Origin: Phoronis australis
Lineage: Eukaryota > Phoronida > Phoronidae
Assembly: GCA_002633005.1 (NCBI GenBank)
Contig: NMRA01000612.1
Span: 66,733-130,732 of the forward strand
Direction: 5' to 3'
DNA: 64,000 bases
Under the pieces are notes generated by a model that worked only from the letters and a program-made list of their open reading frames with translations, had not been told where the DNA came from and ran no database searches. A program made the translations under genes and the position numbers. Below, piece by piece: positions 23,714-34,380 of this stretch (position 1 is its first letter; each line of letters opens with the position of its first letter).

Positions 23714-23875
23714 ATGGATAATGACTCTGAAGGCTCAGGCACTGATGTCTATGCTAATGGATTCGAACATGACTTAGAATTCAATGAACTGAAAATTGAG
23801 GAAGATTCGGATCATCTTGACCATCTTGCTATATCCTCAATTTGCAATGCACCTCTTAATGGCGACCATGACACT
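23714..23875 (+). CDS. Candidate alternative first exon R1 (headless S2+rod isoform)
   Basis: A 54-codon open stretch starts with ATG in a strong context (CACCACCATGG) and runs through an acidic, non-helical sequence (MDNDSEGSGTDVYANGFEHD ... EEDSDHLDHLA) to a donor, ACACT|GTAAGG, in phase 0. The next exon, E17, starts in phase 0, so splicing gives a protein that begins at the head-rod junction. With the 42013 tail it would have about 1197 residues. It resembles in plan the catchin exon R2, but the sequence is different. Seen: ATG, open frame, donor and phase match. Inferred: promoter use and expression. Confidence 0.6.
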
Positions 23876-24026
23876 GTAAGGATCAGATTCTAGTTTTTAT
23901 AATGTACTAGTCTGGGAGCATAATTTTCACCTAATACTAACTTTGTGTAAATTCACTTCTGTGTTGGCTCTCGCTACTCTTGTCTTCTGGTTTTCCATTA
24001 CAAAATGTCGCTGCTGAATTTTTCAG

Positions 24027-24197
24027 GTCAAGCCTTTGTTGAACGTTGCCCGTGCTGAGGATGAGATGAGGAAGCAGGCTGAAGAATTGGAGGCAGCCAA
24101 GAAAGAAGTCGAGCGTCTCAACAAACTGTCTAAGGAATTGGAAGAGCAGAACACTGTCCTTCTCCAGGCTAAGAATGACATCTTCCTTGAGCTCCAG
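24027..24197 (+). CDS. Mhc: MHC exon E17: start of rod (S2)
   Basis: 171 bp, phase 0 to 0, VKPLLNVARAEDEMRKQAEE onward with clear heptads. Proline in VKPLL marks the head-rod junction. It is the shared entry exon for full myosin (from E16) and, if real, the R1 isoform. Confidence 0.95.
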
Positions 24198-24655
24198 GTA
24201 TGTACTGTCACATGTCAGATTATTTGGAGTACGTTTTAGCATTGGCTTACACAATGCATTTTTAATTGTTACGGCAATGGGTGAAATGGTAATAAAACAT
24301 TGAAATTGGGTCTCACGTGATAAAACAAGTGTATTTAAGGTTAGTCCAGTGGTACTGGTCTATTGGTCTGTGTTTGATTTATGGCTGTTGTAAACTTCCC
24401 ATTCTGCTCAGCATAGTGATGATGAGTGATGTTGATTGCTTGGGTCATCGAGGGTAACATAGATATCTTGTTCTCAGTGGTCAGATAAACTATCACAGAA
24501 AGTGTGACTAGATTATGGCAAGGTATCTTTTGCGTTTGTTCTTACCCATTTCTAGTTCAATATTCTAGAATTTTATCCAACCTCTCTTGTGAAAAGTTGC
24601 AGTGATGTCAGGTATACATATAAAAATGATTAATGAGAATGTTTGTACCCATCAG

Positions 24656-24868
24656 GCTGAGCAAGACACAATGGCAGATGCTGAAGAGAAGATTGCCAAG
24701 TTGATCACACAACGTACAGACATGGAAGCACAGCTGAAGGAAATGGAGGATCGACTGATGGATGAGGAGGATGCAACTGCTGAGCTAGAGGGTGTTAAAA
24801 AGAAAATGGAGGCTGAGGCTGACGAACTGCGGAAGGATGTGGAGGACCTTGAGTCAGCTCTTGCTAAG
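24656..24868 (+). CDS. Mhc: MHC exon E18: S2 coiled coil
   Basis: 213 bp, phase 0 to 0, AEQDTMADAEEKIAKLITQR ... LESALAK; a continuous heptad pattern with a strongly acidic EMEDRLMDEEDATAELE patch. Donor GTGGGT. Confidence 0.95.
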
Positions 24869-25288
24869 GTGGGTAGTGGCACTGTTGTGGGGCGGGTGAT
24901 GTGGAAATTGTAACATTTAGTAAGGATAACGTCATTGACTGTGACTGTCTTAGAGGAACATATAGTTGTGTTTTGTTGGCTACAGTGTAAGGGATGGAAG
25001 TGGTCAGGGGGTAGTTTATGCTGGTAGTGATGTTGTAAAAGAAGGGGTAGCATTTAAGTGGCAATGGTATTTAACAGATGAAATGTATAGTAGCATTTTG
25101 GTGATGATATCTTAGTGAAACAAATAGCAAGATTTAATAGAAGGCGGGTCAGTGTCTGAGGTGCAGTGATTCTGTAAAAGTAATGGTAGTGTTTTGATGG
25201 TTGGGGGAACAAATGGCTGCATGAGTGTGTTAAGACAGATTATCTATGTAACAATGGTGAAGCTCATACGCATGTGTTGTTTACACAG

Positions 25289-25498
25289 TCTGAACAAGAA
25301 AAGACCACGCGGGACCACCAAATCAAAACCCTACAAGATGAAATGGCCCAACAAGACGAAGCTATTGCCAAGCTGCAGAAGGAGAAGAAAAATATGGACG
25401 AAGGCAACAAAAAGCTGCTGGAGGACCTACAGGCTGAGGAAGACAAAGTGAACCACCTCAATAAACTCAAGTCCAAACTGGAACAGACTCTGGACGAG
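25289..25498 (+). CDS. Mhc: MHC exon E19: S2 coiled coil
   Basis: 210 bp, phase 0 to 0, SEQEKTTRDHQIKTLQDEMA ... KLKSKLEQTLDE. Acceptor TTTACACAG, donor GTGAGC. Confidence 0.95.
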
Positions 25499-25933
25499 GT
25501 GAGCCACTGGTGGCCATGTTGGATTAGGCTGCAGCACTTAGCCCACATAGTTCATAGTACATAATATATTCGCTTGTTCTGATGTCTGTGACTGCAGACA
25601 CCATTTCTGGGTGTCACAGTTTATTGAGAGTTCACTTTCCTGCTATTGTAGTAGTAACCATTCGGCAGCCACATTGAATGTTTAGTGCATTGTACATGGT
25701 GAAATGGTTGACGGAGAGGTTGCATTGCCAAGTATTTTTTGATTCTGTACAAGAAATAAATCAATGATTTGATAAAGACTTGAAGTGGACATCAAGAGTT
25801 GAAGTTGTAACAGCAACTATTCACTCCTCAAAATGAAGTTGACTGCAATGTCAGCCAGATTTATTGGCTTATTTTAAAATTTCTATGATTTCCTGACTAT
25901 TAAGCATCTCTGTCTTCTTCTTTGCATATTTAG

Positions 25934-26079
25934 CTGGAAGACAACCTGGAACGTGAGAAGAAGCAGCGTGCTGATGTAGAGAAGGCCAAGAGGAAAGTGG
26001 AGGGTGACCTGAAGATGACACAGGAGACAGTGGAGGACCTAGAGAAGGTGAAGAGAGATCTGGAGGACAATGTCCGCAG
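25934..26079 (+). CDS. Mhc: MHC exon E20: S2 coiled coil
   Basis: 146 bp, phase 0 to 2, LEDNLEREKKQRADVEKAKR ... DLEDNVR. Donor GTACGT. Confidence 0.95.
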
Positions 26080-26388
26080 GTACGTGCAGCTGTAACAATG
26101 GGTTGGGTGGTCGTGGGGGTAGGACAATAATTGGGTTGTTTGTGGGCACCACACTGCAGCTGTGGTAGAGGGTTGGTAGGTCATGTGCAGATTACTGCAA
26201 CTTAGGCAATGTGTTGGACTGTCATGTGTGTCATTGAAATGGTATTCTTGTTGGTCCAAAACTTCAAGGGGCATTAAAGGTTATCTAGGTGCCACGAAGC
26301 TTGATGTACATTATTGTATGATCTCTGTTATAACAACTTTCCATTGTGTTTTGTTCCATTCATCTGATTGGGAATATATATTTTGTAG

Positions 26389-26479
26389 GAGGGACCAGGA
26401 AATCAATGGCCTCAACTCCAAACTTGAGGACGAGAAAAATATTGTTGCACAACTCCAGAAGAAGATCAAGGAACTACAG
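26389..26479 (+). CDS. Mhc: MHC exon E21: S2 coiled coil
   Basis: 91 bp, phase 2 to 0, RDQEINGLNSKLEDEKNIVA ... KIKELQ. Donor GTAAGC. This is the last exon of full-length myosin before the intron that contains the catchin exon. Confidence 0.95.
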
Positions 26480-27112
26480 GTAAGCACTTGTTTACATGCT
26501 TCCAACTACTTCATAGTATTTTCACTGTTGTTTCATTGTCTGGGAAGTTTTCAAGGGTGTGTGGAACTGATGGAAAGGTGGTCGCTGATTTGTGTGTATT
26601 TTGTGTGAAGTTAATGTGAACTGTCATGGAAGTGACTTGTCAGAGCAAGGTGTGACCGAGATGTTATCCTGTAGTGAGAGAGATCAAGTATAGTTAGAAA
26701 ATTGTCATTGAGCTGCAGCCTTTGAAATGAATGATCATTCTGTGCAAATGCACACATTTGACCAATCAGACGGGACCCTTATCCCATGAATGACTCCTGC
26801 TTTGTGTTCTCACTCTATTCAGATTCATGAAGGACCATTTCTTGCCACCATGTGTCTTGAAATTTATGGCAGCATGTTTTAACCACAACAGCTAGGGTAA
26901 CTGGTCTTGAAGTATTTCTTCGATTCACGTCTATTCTCTGATTCCAAGTTGCAAGAAGAAATAGATGGGTGTGTGTATGCATGTTGTAGAAATCCAAAAC
27001 AAATACAAATTTTTCCCTGACATAATCTGAATTGTAATTACATTTTCCTTTTATTAATTATGATCATCATTTAATGAATTCCTCGCTACGACATTTGCAA
27101 ATACATTTTTAA

Positions 27113-27390
27113 ACTAATACTTCATATTATTACTAAGATATCTTGATTGAATGCTTTCTAAACACAAACTTTGAGCATCTTTTCCAAAAATAACAATTTT
27201 CTTCAGTAAAACATTAAATTAATATTTCATATTATTACTAAGGTAATAATCTTGATTGAATGCTTTCTAAACACAAACTTTGAGCATCTTTGCCAAAAAT
27301 AACAATTTTCTTCAGTAAAACATTAAATTAATACTTCGTATTATTGCTAAAATATTTTTCCAAAAAACAACAATTTCCTTGAGTAAAACA
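27113..27390 (+). repeat. Intronic tandem repeat, about 2.6 units of 104-110 bp
   Basis: ATTAATAYTTCATATTATTACTAAG...GATTGAATGCTTTCTAAACA...TTTGAGCATCTTT..CCAAAAATAACAATTTTCTTCAGTAAAACATTAA recurs at about 27113, 27217 and 27327. The third unit has lost its middle. Confidence 0.85.
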
Positions 27391-27644
27391 TTGTTTTCAA
27401 AAAATTAATGAATGTGCTTGTAATACATTTCTTCATGCAAGTTGATAAAATTACTTAATATCAGTGTTTTAAATGAAAGTTTTGTATTTTCGTATTTTCG
27501 TACAAATTGTCTCCACATTTATATGTATGTGAACCTTAACTAGGACAACTCAAAAGAGAAAGCATGAAATGGCTTCCTTTCCCCATATTCTGTAGTGTGG
27601 GTGTGTTGAGGTGGATCAAGTTACATTCCTCTTCTTCTCTTGAC

Positions 27645-27652
27645 TATAAAAG
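27645..27652 (+). promoter_or_regulatory. TATA box, candidate promoter of the catchin-type transcript
   Basis: CTATAAAAGG is a near-ideal TATA element inside an intron, about 0.94 kb before the R2 ATG. A CAGCTG E-box lies downstream at 27715-27720. A leader exon spliced to the acceptor near 28575 would connect them. The promoter assignment is inference. Confidence 0.45.
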
Positions 27653-28586
27653 GAAGCACCAGTCTGTCTATGACCTCCAGACAGTAGTAATTAGGGTTTG
27701 TCTCCTATTAATATCAGCTGTTACCAGAACTTGGTATTCTCTTGTTTTTTTAAAGATTTTGTTCACGGTGACTGCTTGTGCTTGTGTAACTGAAAGTGCT
27801 ACTCAAGCATAAGGACAGGAGCAGTTAATAGATGTCTAGGTTGTGCTCCATGGCCCAGTTTTGAATAACGTATTTTCCAGACTCAGTTGTATGCCTTGGT
27901 GACAATACAATGCTATTGAATATCTCACATTTTGACTTGTTCCTTGAAAATATCAAGCTGTATCATTTAATGTTGATGGTTGAATATTCTCCAGATGATC
28001 TCATGGTTTATGTACGGTTGTTATTCTGGTAGCTTAATTTGGATTGGGATTTTCCAAATTCTGGGGCTCATCAAGGGACTGCAATAAACACATTTGGGCA
28101 TGTGTTTTACATTATCTTTTCAACAGCAGCAGGTTCATACAATCCAGGAACAATTTCAGAAATCATGCTTGTTCAGGGGCCATTCAGTTTTGATGGTCCA
28201 TTACATGGATTGGGAAGCTTTACAGTGTGCAATTGTTAACTTACAAAGATGCATGCCTCATTTGATTTGGCAGTCTGGCCAACCCACTCTTGTGTGTGCC
28301 GTTAATCTTCTGGCCGTGTTTTCACCTGATTGGATTGTGGAATGGAATTCCAATTAACCTCCTAGGAACCCCAGCCATTTTATTGGTCTGCCCAATGTGC
28401 CATCCTTTTAAGGCACAGTCAAGATGGTGTAGACATAAACACCGTCAGTCAGCCAACAGAGTGTTGCTAACAGTCATCACACCTTAGCGGCCTGATTTAT
28501 CATTTGTGGATGGGCTGTTGAGCATAAACACTCTGTCTGTGTGTGTCTGTTCCTCTCACTGGGTCTCATCCTAAGCAACTGCTGCC

Positions 28587-28919
28587 ATGGCTGATGTGGA
28601 AGTGCAGAATAGCTCTATTGAGAGCTTTGCTGATTCTCAGCTCTCTGATCCTGAGGAGTCAATCACTGTAGTCAGGAAGACAGTGAACTCTACACCACAA
28701 GGGACTGTCAAAACTGTCAATGTTTCTTCGTCACAGTCACGCAGCACCTTCAATGCCAGCAGTGCTGAACAGGACATTATTTCCAACAGGCCCTTGGCTT
28801 TCAGCCGTGGCAGCGTGGACCCTTTCGTCAACCCTCATCTCAGTGCAAGGAGTAAAAAAATCATCAGGGAGAGCTTTGATCTACAGGCAACTTCCCCTGG
28901 ACTAAGACATTTGTTTGAA
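28587..28919 (+). CDS. Catchin/myorod-type first exon R2
   Basis: 111 codons from ATG in a good context (GCTGCCATGG) to donor GTGGGT, phase 0. The protein begins MADVEVQNSSIESFADSQLS, is rich in Ser/Thr and predicted disordered, and ends SARSKKIIRESFDLQ ... LRHLFE. It splices in phase to E22 (ARIEELEEELE). With the 42013 tail the product is about 977 residues, in line with the roughly 113-120 kDa reported for molluscan catchin, which is made from the myosin gene with a unique N-terminus and the distal rod. Known in the family: catchin/myorod coats thick filaments of molluscan smooth muscle and its N-terminal domain is phosphorylatable. Inferred here: identity and promoter. Confidence 0.88.
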
Positions 28920-29495
28920 GTGGGTATTTGTGCCATTGTTTACTTCCATGGCATAATTAATCTGCTTCAGCTTAAGCTATCAATATTCCAACATTTGAGT
29001 TGCTTAATTATGCCAACCTGGGCCTGCCTCCATTAGATTGTTGTTTTGAAAGGTTTGTCTTTTCTGAAAACTAGACGTGAACACTAAATTTCACCCGTGT
29101 GATGATGGATTTGAATGTTGGACAGTAAGTTGGTTTGTGGATATGAACGATAAGTGTGAATGAGAAAGAAATGGGTTTTTCCTTTTATCTTGGCTTTATC
29201 TGCTTTGTTCTGCAGTCCTGGAATCAATACTATTGTATCAGTACATTAAAAGTGCTTCATTAGTGCCTACTTGCATAGTGATGTTGTGACAGTTACTAAC
29301 CTCAGCTGCAGATGGTTTTCCGATGCCATACAATTGGAATTTTTTCAGATCTGCATTAAACATGTTTAGTTCAGTTGTAAAGCATTTGTTATACTTTATT
29401 TTCATGCTACTATAGCCTTAAGTTAACTACGTGTGCCATGTGTGAATGTAAATGTTTGTTTAAAAAGTGCTGATGTTGGCAATAATCTTTTACAG
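28920..29495 (+). other. Intron between R2 and E22
   Basis: AT-rich; nothing recognised. Acceptor CTTTTACAG ending at 29495 serves both E21 and R2. Confidence 0.65.
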
Positions 29496-29552
29496 GCCCG
29501 CATCGAAGAATTAGAAGAAGAACTTGAGGCTGAGAAGGCATCACGTATGAAG
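29496..29552 (+). CDS. Mhc: MHC exon E22: rod, shared entry for catchin
   Basis: 57 bp, phase 0 to 0: ARIEELEEELEAEKASRMK, donor GTAGGG. The first exon common to full-length myosin and the catchin-type product. Confidence 0.95.
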
Positions 29553-29697
29553 GTAGGGGGCACTCCGTTTTTACCTTACCTGAGCTTGTAAAAGTTTATT
29601 GAGATGAAGTTTGGGAGGTCCTGGTCAATCAACTTGAACTGGAGATGTAAACCAATATATCTGTCCTTGGAGTTCACATTCCATGTGGTTATAATAT

Positions 29698-30012
29698 AAA
29701 CAAGGCAATGTGGTCTTTAGATTTGGCTGGTAAAATGTTGCTTAATGACACAAAAATGAAATAGTGTTTTTTATTGCTTTACTTGGCTTTACAATTGTAA
29801 GACATAGTGTAATGAGACATTCTTTAATCAGACAATCAAAACTTTGAACAAGGCTCATTATAATATAAAATGGGCAATGAAACATTAGTATGTGTATTCT
29901 TCAGATTTGGCTGGTTTAATGTTGCTTAAAGGCATAGAAATAGAATAACAGTTTTTAGTGCTTTTGCTTAGATTTACAATTATAGGAGATACTTTATTGA
30001 GATAATCAAAAC
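29698..30012 (+). repeat. Intronic tandem duplication, two units of about 160 bp
   Basis: TTATAATATAAA..GGCAATG....TTTAGATTTGGCTGGT..AATGTTGCTTAA followed by TTTACAATT and AATCAAAACT blocks occurs at about 29698-29843 and 29858-30012. Confidence 0.75.
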
Positions 30013-30625
30013 TATGAAGGGTCACCCTCTGTTTACTGGAGATATTTTATCTCTGTCTGGTATGGCTTATACTGGGTTGTAAATCCCTGCAGTATATTTC
30101 CATCCATTGGAAGTGTATTCAGAGAAATTCTAAATCACTTAGTCATGCTGGAGTAATCCTGCAATCTGACAATGTCAGTCTGGTTCAAATGCCACAGACA
30201 TACCTTAAGCTGTTCTTGATACCTCAGACAGCTACCCTTAACCGTCTTAACCAATACCATATTTGTTCATATGCCAGTGCAGCGGATACTTGGGAAAATC
30301 AGTTTTTGTAACTTTGGTTTTGAGTAAATTCTTTAACTTACCTGGCATTATTTACAATAAAACCTTCCTTATGTATGCCCATGTTGGTTTATGAATTGTG
30401 CTAAGCAAAGCCCGCTGAATTGAAATAGTTACATATTCAAGAGGCTTAATGAAGTCACCCAATTATCTAATCTTGGAAATGTAAGTAAACAAGTGTTTAA
30501 TGTTTAGTTTCCCTGTCCTTTTCCACAAGCCCACTGCCCTGGAATGACTATAGGGTATTTATACATATCCCGATGGTATTCAGTTCCACCTGCATTTTAA
30601 AGCCTTTGTACACTGGTCACTTTAG

Positions 30626-30712
30626 GTTGAGAAGCAACGTCAAGAACTCGCCAGAGAACTTGAGGATCTCAGCGAGCGTTTGGATGAGGCAGGTGGCGCC
30701 ACTGCTGCCCAG
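30626..30712 (+). CDS. Mhc: MHC exon E23: rod
   Basis: 87 bp, phase 0 to 0: [20 protein letters not shown] then EAGGATAAQ, the conserved GGAT kink before VELNKKRE. Acceptor CACTTTAG, donor GTAAGA. Confidence 0.95.
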
Positions 30713-30873
30713 GTAAGACACCACATCTGCCTAACTTATATTTTTAGGTGCACACAATTAGATCAGTTTTTTTGTGGATTTAGAAAACTAGTTCTCTCCA
30801 CTCAGTAACTTGTATGAAACTGCTGGTTGACAAAATCCAGCACCCCTGTGAGTGACTTTTGCCAATTTTTTTA

Positions 30874-31212
30874 CTGTCACCAATGTTTTACCTGATGAAA
30901 GTGTTAGACACCACATCAGTTTGTATCTTATGTTAGATTAAGTTCAACGAGCTAATTAGTGGGAGCTTAATGTTTATTTTTGACTGCCACAAATGCTTTG
31001 CCTGATGAAAAAGGTTAGACAATACACCTTTCTACTTTGTATTTTAAGTAAGCTTACACTCATTGAACTAATTAGTGGGTGCTAAGTGTTTATTTACGAC
31101 TGCCAGGAATGCTTTAAGTGATGAAAAGGTAGATGATACACCTGTCTATCAAAACTTTCATTCTTGAACTCGTTAGTGGGAGCAATGTGTGACTGCCATG
31201 AATGTTTTGATT
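30874..31212 (+). repeat. Intronic tandem repeat, about 3 units of 100-120 bp
   Basis: Blocks of the type ACTGCCA..AATG-TTT..GTGATGAAA..GTTAGA-ACACC, then TTCAACGAGCTAATTAGTGG-type sequence, recur three times with divergence, with a partial fourth at the right edge. Confidence 0.7.
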
Positions 31213-31759
31213 TGTAAAAACCTGTTCCTTTCGAGCAATGCATTTTCGTCATAAGATACAGGAATCAGTCATTAAGATGCCATGTTGCTGCAAATCTTTT
31301 CTAGCTGTTTGTATACATCTTATTCTTTTGTTTAGGTTTCTTATTGACATTTTATTAAATGAGCATTGATCTTTAGAATGCAATCTGTTTAGTCATTGAA
31401 TGCAAGGTGGTGTCCAGCGCAAGAAATTTGTAGTCTTCTTCTTTAGGGGGCCTTGCTTGTTCTCTTATGTCAATTGTAGGTAACTAAATAATCATACCAG
31501 ACATTGTTGAGATTAGAAAAAGACATGTGGACTTGGTTTATGGGTGATAACACCTGATAACTCTCAGTTGAAGTGTTTTTATCTGACGTCACTGATCTAG
31601 TTCACTAGCTTAGTAGGCACACATAAGAAATGTGCTCACTTTATCTGAAGGATGGTCTATATCTCAACAGTGTTTGATTTATGTAACCACTAACGGGATC
31701 AAACAAATTTGAGTATTGTGCATTGAGAAGCATTTGAACCAGTCTTCTTACCAATAACC

Positions 31760-31900
31760 ATGGACATCTCAGTGGCAAGGCTGAAAATTAGACACAAGCT
31801 GAAATCACTAAAAGCTGGTTACCATGGCAATGATGAGAGCAGATTGAGGCCACATGCACTTGTTGCTGAGAGGCACTTGAACATGACTTGGCCTCATGAG
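31760..31900 (+). CDS. Weak candidate first exon R3
   Basis: 47 codons from ATG with strong context (AACCATGG) to a phase-0 donor-like CATGAG|GTATTG. The reading is basic (MDISVARLKIRHKLKSLKAG ... NMTWPHE). In-phase splicing to E24 would give a rod of about 800 residues. No similarity recognised; short intronic open stretches of this length arise by chance. Confidence 0.2.
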
Positions 31901-32718
31901 GTATTGACACTTGAAGTAAATTCTCTAAGTGGTAGTTGTCACCATTTCTACTATTGCCAATGACAGGCTTGAACTCTTAGCAGGCAGCTCAGAGATCTTT
32001 TGTTTGTAATTATTTATTTACTATAATTTCTTGTTCACAGGAGCTCATGGCTCATTGGCTAATTGATGACAAAATTTTATTTTATGTTAAATTGTTGCCA
32101 CTAATTTTCATCAGATTAATTTTCAACATTTGTCAGTTTTTTTTGTTTTCTGTTCAGTTGCCATAGTTATTGATTTCAAGACAGGTGTAATAACCATTAG
32201 AGAACAGGGTTGTCTCCTGTCCAAGTGTTCACCTGAGCCAACATGCAGGTGAAGACTTGTTATCTGCCACGATGCTTCAAGGAGCCTAGAAGACCCTGCC
32301 AACACTGATAAAACTCTTGAAATGAATAAGACTGGTATCTGATTTGGATAACGAATTGGCTCTAAACCACCCTTGAAATTAACGCAACTGAACTTTTACA
32401 AAATTTTATCCAGACGGAAAATTTGAAATTTCAGAACCACTCCCATGCTATGCCAATTGTCTATTCGTCTGTGGTCATTTTTTATTCCCCTCACAATGGT
32501 ATGTGATAGGTGAAAGATTTACAGCATTCAACCTAGATAACCCCATGGGTTTGTTGACTAAGCAGTTCATATCTCAGTAGATATTAGCTTGCGATTTGGG
32601 ACACAGGTCTGGAGTGGTGATTTGATGTGTGGTCTGTGTCTCTAGCTTGCACATCTGTATGCAGTCTCGCACTTCCCTGCAGGAGACTGTGTGATAATGC
32701 TCTGCTTGGAGAGTTGAG

Positions 32719-32811
32719 ATGGCTTGTAATGGTGTAAGAAAGCCTAGTCAGGGGTCCACTGAACAGGATGTGGACCCCTCTCAGTGGGACGACATTTGCT
32801 TGGAGCTACAG
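32719..32811 (+). CDS. Weak candidate first exon R4
   Basis: 31 codons from ATG (GAGATGG, purine at -3) to CTACAG|GTGTTA, phase 0. The sequence ends EQDVDPSQWDDICLELQ and would join VELNKKRE of E24. The exon-like end CTACAG|GT and acidic reading are suggestive but the donor is not strong. Confidence 0.3.
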
Positions 32812-33169
32812 GTGTTAACAAGATTGAGTTATCTTGTGCTGTTAACGTGGCTTACATATTTACACTAGATTAGGATCTTCCTTGTGAGGCATTTTCAGTT
32901 ATTTATAGATATATCAATTAGATTTCACAAAATTCAATATAAAGCATCTCTTCAAAATTGTAACATTAAGTCAGCTGGTATAAGTATGAGTTCAGACATG
33001 TTTCTTGGCAGTGCAGAATGCAGTGATTGTGTTATAACTTGCTTAGTTTTAAATTTGTAATGTGGTTTCAGTATCTTAATCTCTTATGTTTTACTTTCTT
33101 CAAGAAGATAAGTATTCCTTTGCGACATGAAGATGTATTTCATTTGTGTTATCTCAATGTGTTCCACAG

Positions 33170-33336
33170 GTTGAACTCAACAAAAAACGTGAGGCTGAAC
33201 TCCAGAGACTGCGACGGGACCTGGAGGAAAGTGCCATGCAACATGAGGCTGCTATGGCCGCCATGCGCAAGAAACTGCAGGATCAGTCTGCCGAGCTGTC
33301 AGAATCAGTTGATGCCCTACAGAAGGCCAAGTCTAA
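33170..33336 (+). CDS. Mhc: MHC exon E24: rod (LMM side)
   Basis: 167 bp, phase 0 to 2: [20 protein letters not shown] ... VDALQKAKS. Donor GTAAGT. Its phase-2 end feeds either E25a or E25b. Confidence 0.95.
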
Positions 33337-33412
33337 GTAAGTTATGGATTGTATGTCTACTTTTTACTAGACAAAGTGGAACTCTTTTGATGTCCTAGTT
33401 GTTGTTAGAAAA

Positions 33413-33450
33413 AATGTTGATGTTGATGTTGATGTTGTTGTTGTTGCTGT
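33413..33450 (+). repeat. GTTGAT/GTT microsatellite
   Basis: Four GTTGAT-type hexamers followed by GTT repeats in the E24-E25 intron. Confidence 0.85.
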
Positions 33451-33844
33451 TATGATTGATAATGGAAGTTTACTGATGCAATGTTAGTAGTCAGTTAATG
33501 GAACATCAGACAGAGCATTGGTGCTAACTAAAAACATTTGGATTTCAGGGGTGTTAGTTGGAAATTTGCTTGTGCAACAATGGCAGTTATCAATGGAATT
33601 TAGATGTGCTCTTCAACTAATAGTCTTCAATGAGTGTACGAATGACTTCATGGCAAGTCTTTATTTTTGAGGTTCCATTTTCTTTTGTTAATATATTCTT
33701 ATAAACTTTCCATGCCATGTTCTTTAGGAAAGAGACATGTATGCCTTATCTCCAAATGGACAGATCTGTTTAATCATCTTCTAATCCAACACCTGCACAA
33801 GAGAATTGTAAACAATACAGATGTAATAGCTTGTCATCTGTTAT

Positions 33845-33885
33845 GACAAATGTCACGTGACAAATGTCACGTGACAAATGTCACG
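33845..33885 (+). repeat. Three tandem 14-mers centred on the palindrome TGTCACGTGACA
   Basis: ACAAATGTCACGTG is repeated almost three times. Each junction contains the CACGTG E-box palindrome. It lies in the intron before the alternative E25 exons. Could be a simple expansion or a bHLH-type site cluster; the sequence alone does not decide. Confidence 0.8.
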
Positions 33886-34301
33886 TTCTGATGACGATGG
33901 ACCTGACTTCTGTTAGGAGATAGTGTAATGCTGTCACATTCAAGTAATGTTGAGCACTACTTTGGCGGGTCAAAAGTGACCACCTTCAACATAAGATGAA
34001 GTAAGATAAAATAAAGAATCCAAAAATAAGGTCTATCATCTCCTATCAGACCATAGTATAAACATACTGGAAGTGTTAAGTTGTTTTATTTCTCGACTCA
34101 TTTTTATGACCCTCACAAAATTAATCAACATTCGACACTCGACAATGTGTGGAACAGGATGTCACAATGTTATAGTTGTGTTAGTACTCAATATGCCTCT
34201 AGTCTGGATCAATAATGATAACTGCAATAATAGTAATACTGGGCTCCTCCCACGTGTGACTGTTCTGGAGAGCCTTGTGTTAACACTAATCGCTGTTGCA
34301 G

Positions 34302-34380
34302 ACTTGAAAAGGAAAAGTCGCAGCTGCGTGCCGAATTTGATGATCTTCAGTCTCAGCTTGAACATGTTATGAAGGGCAAG
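34302..34380 (+). CDS. Mhc: MHC exon E25a: rod, alternative a
   Basis: 79 bp, phase 2 to 0: LEKEKSQLRAEFDDLQSQLE, HVMKGK. Acceptor CTGTTGCAG, donor GTAAAC. Paired with E25b of identical length and phase 446 bp downstream. Confidence 0.94.

Larger units (their letters stand above)
24198..26388 (+). other. Short introns E17-E21
   Basis: The introns between these five S2 exons are 310-460 bases of AT-rich sequence. No alternative copies of the S2 exons were seen in them. Confidence 0.6.
26480..28586 (+). other. Intron E21-E22, 5' part: putative internal promoter region
   Basis: Contains a three-unit tandem repeat (27113-27390) and a canonical TATA box at 27645. A pyrimidine-rich stretch ending CATCCTAAG at about 28575, just before the R2 ATG, could be a 3' splice site for a 5' leader exon. 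Nothing else recognised. Confidence 0.5.
30713..33169 (+). other. Intron E23-E24 with tandem repeat and weak first-exon candidates
   Basis: 2.46 kb intron. It holds a tandem repeat (30874-31212) and two small in-phase ATG-to-donor open stretches, R3 and R4. Nothing else recognised. Confidence 0.55.
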
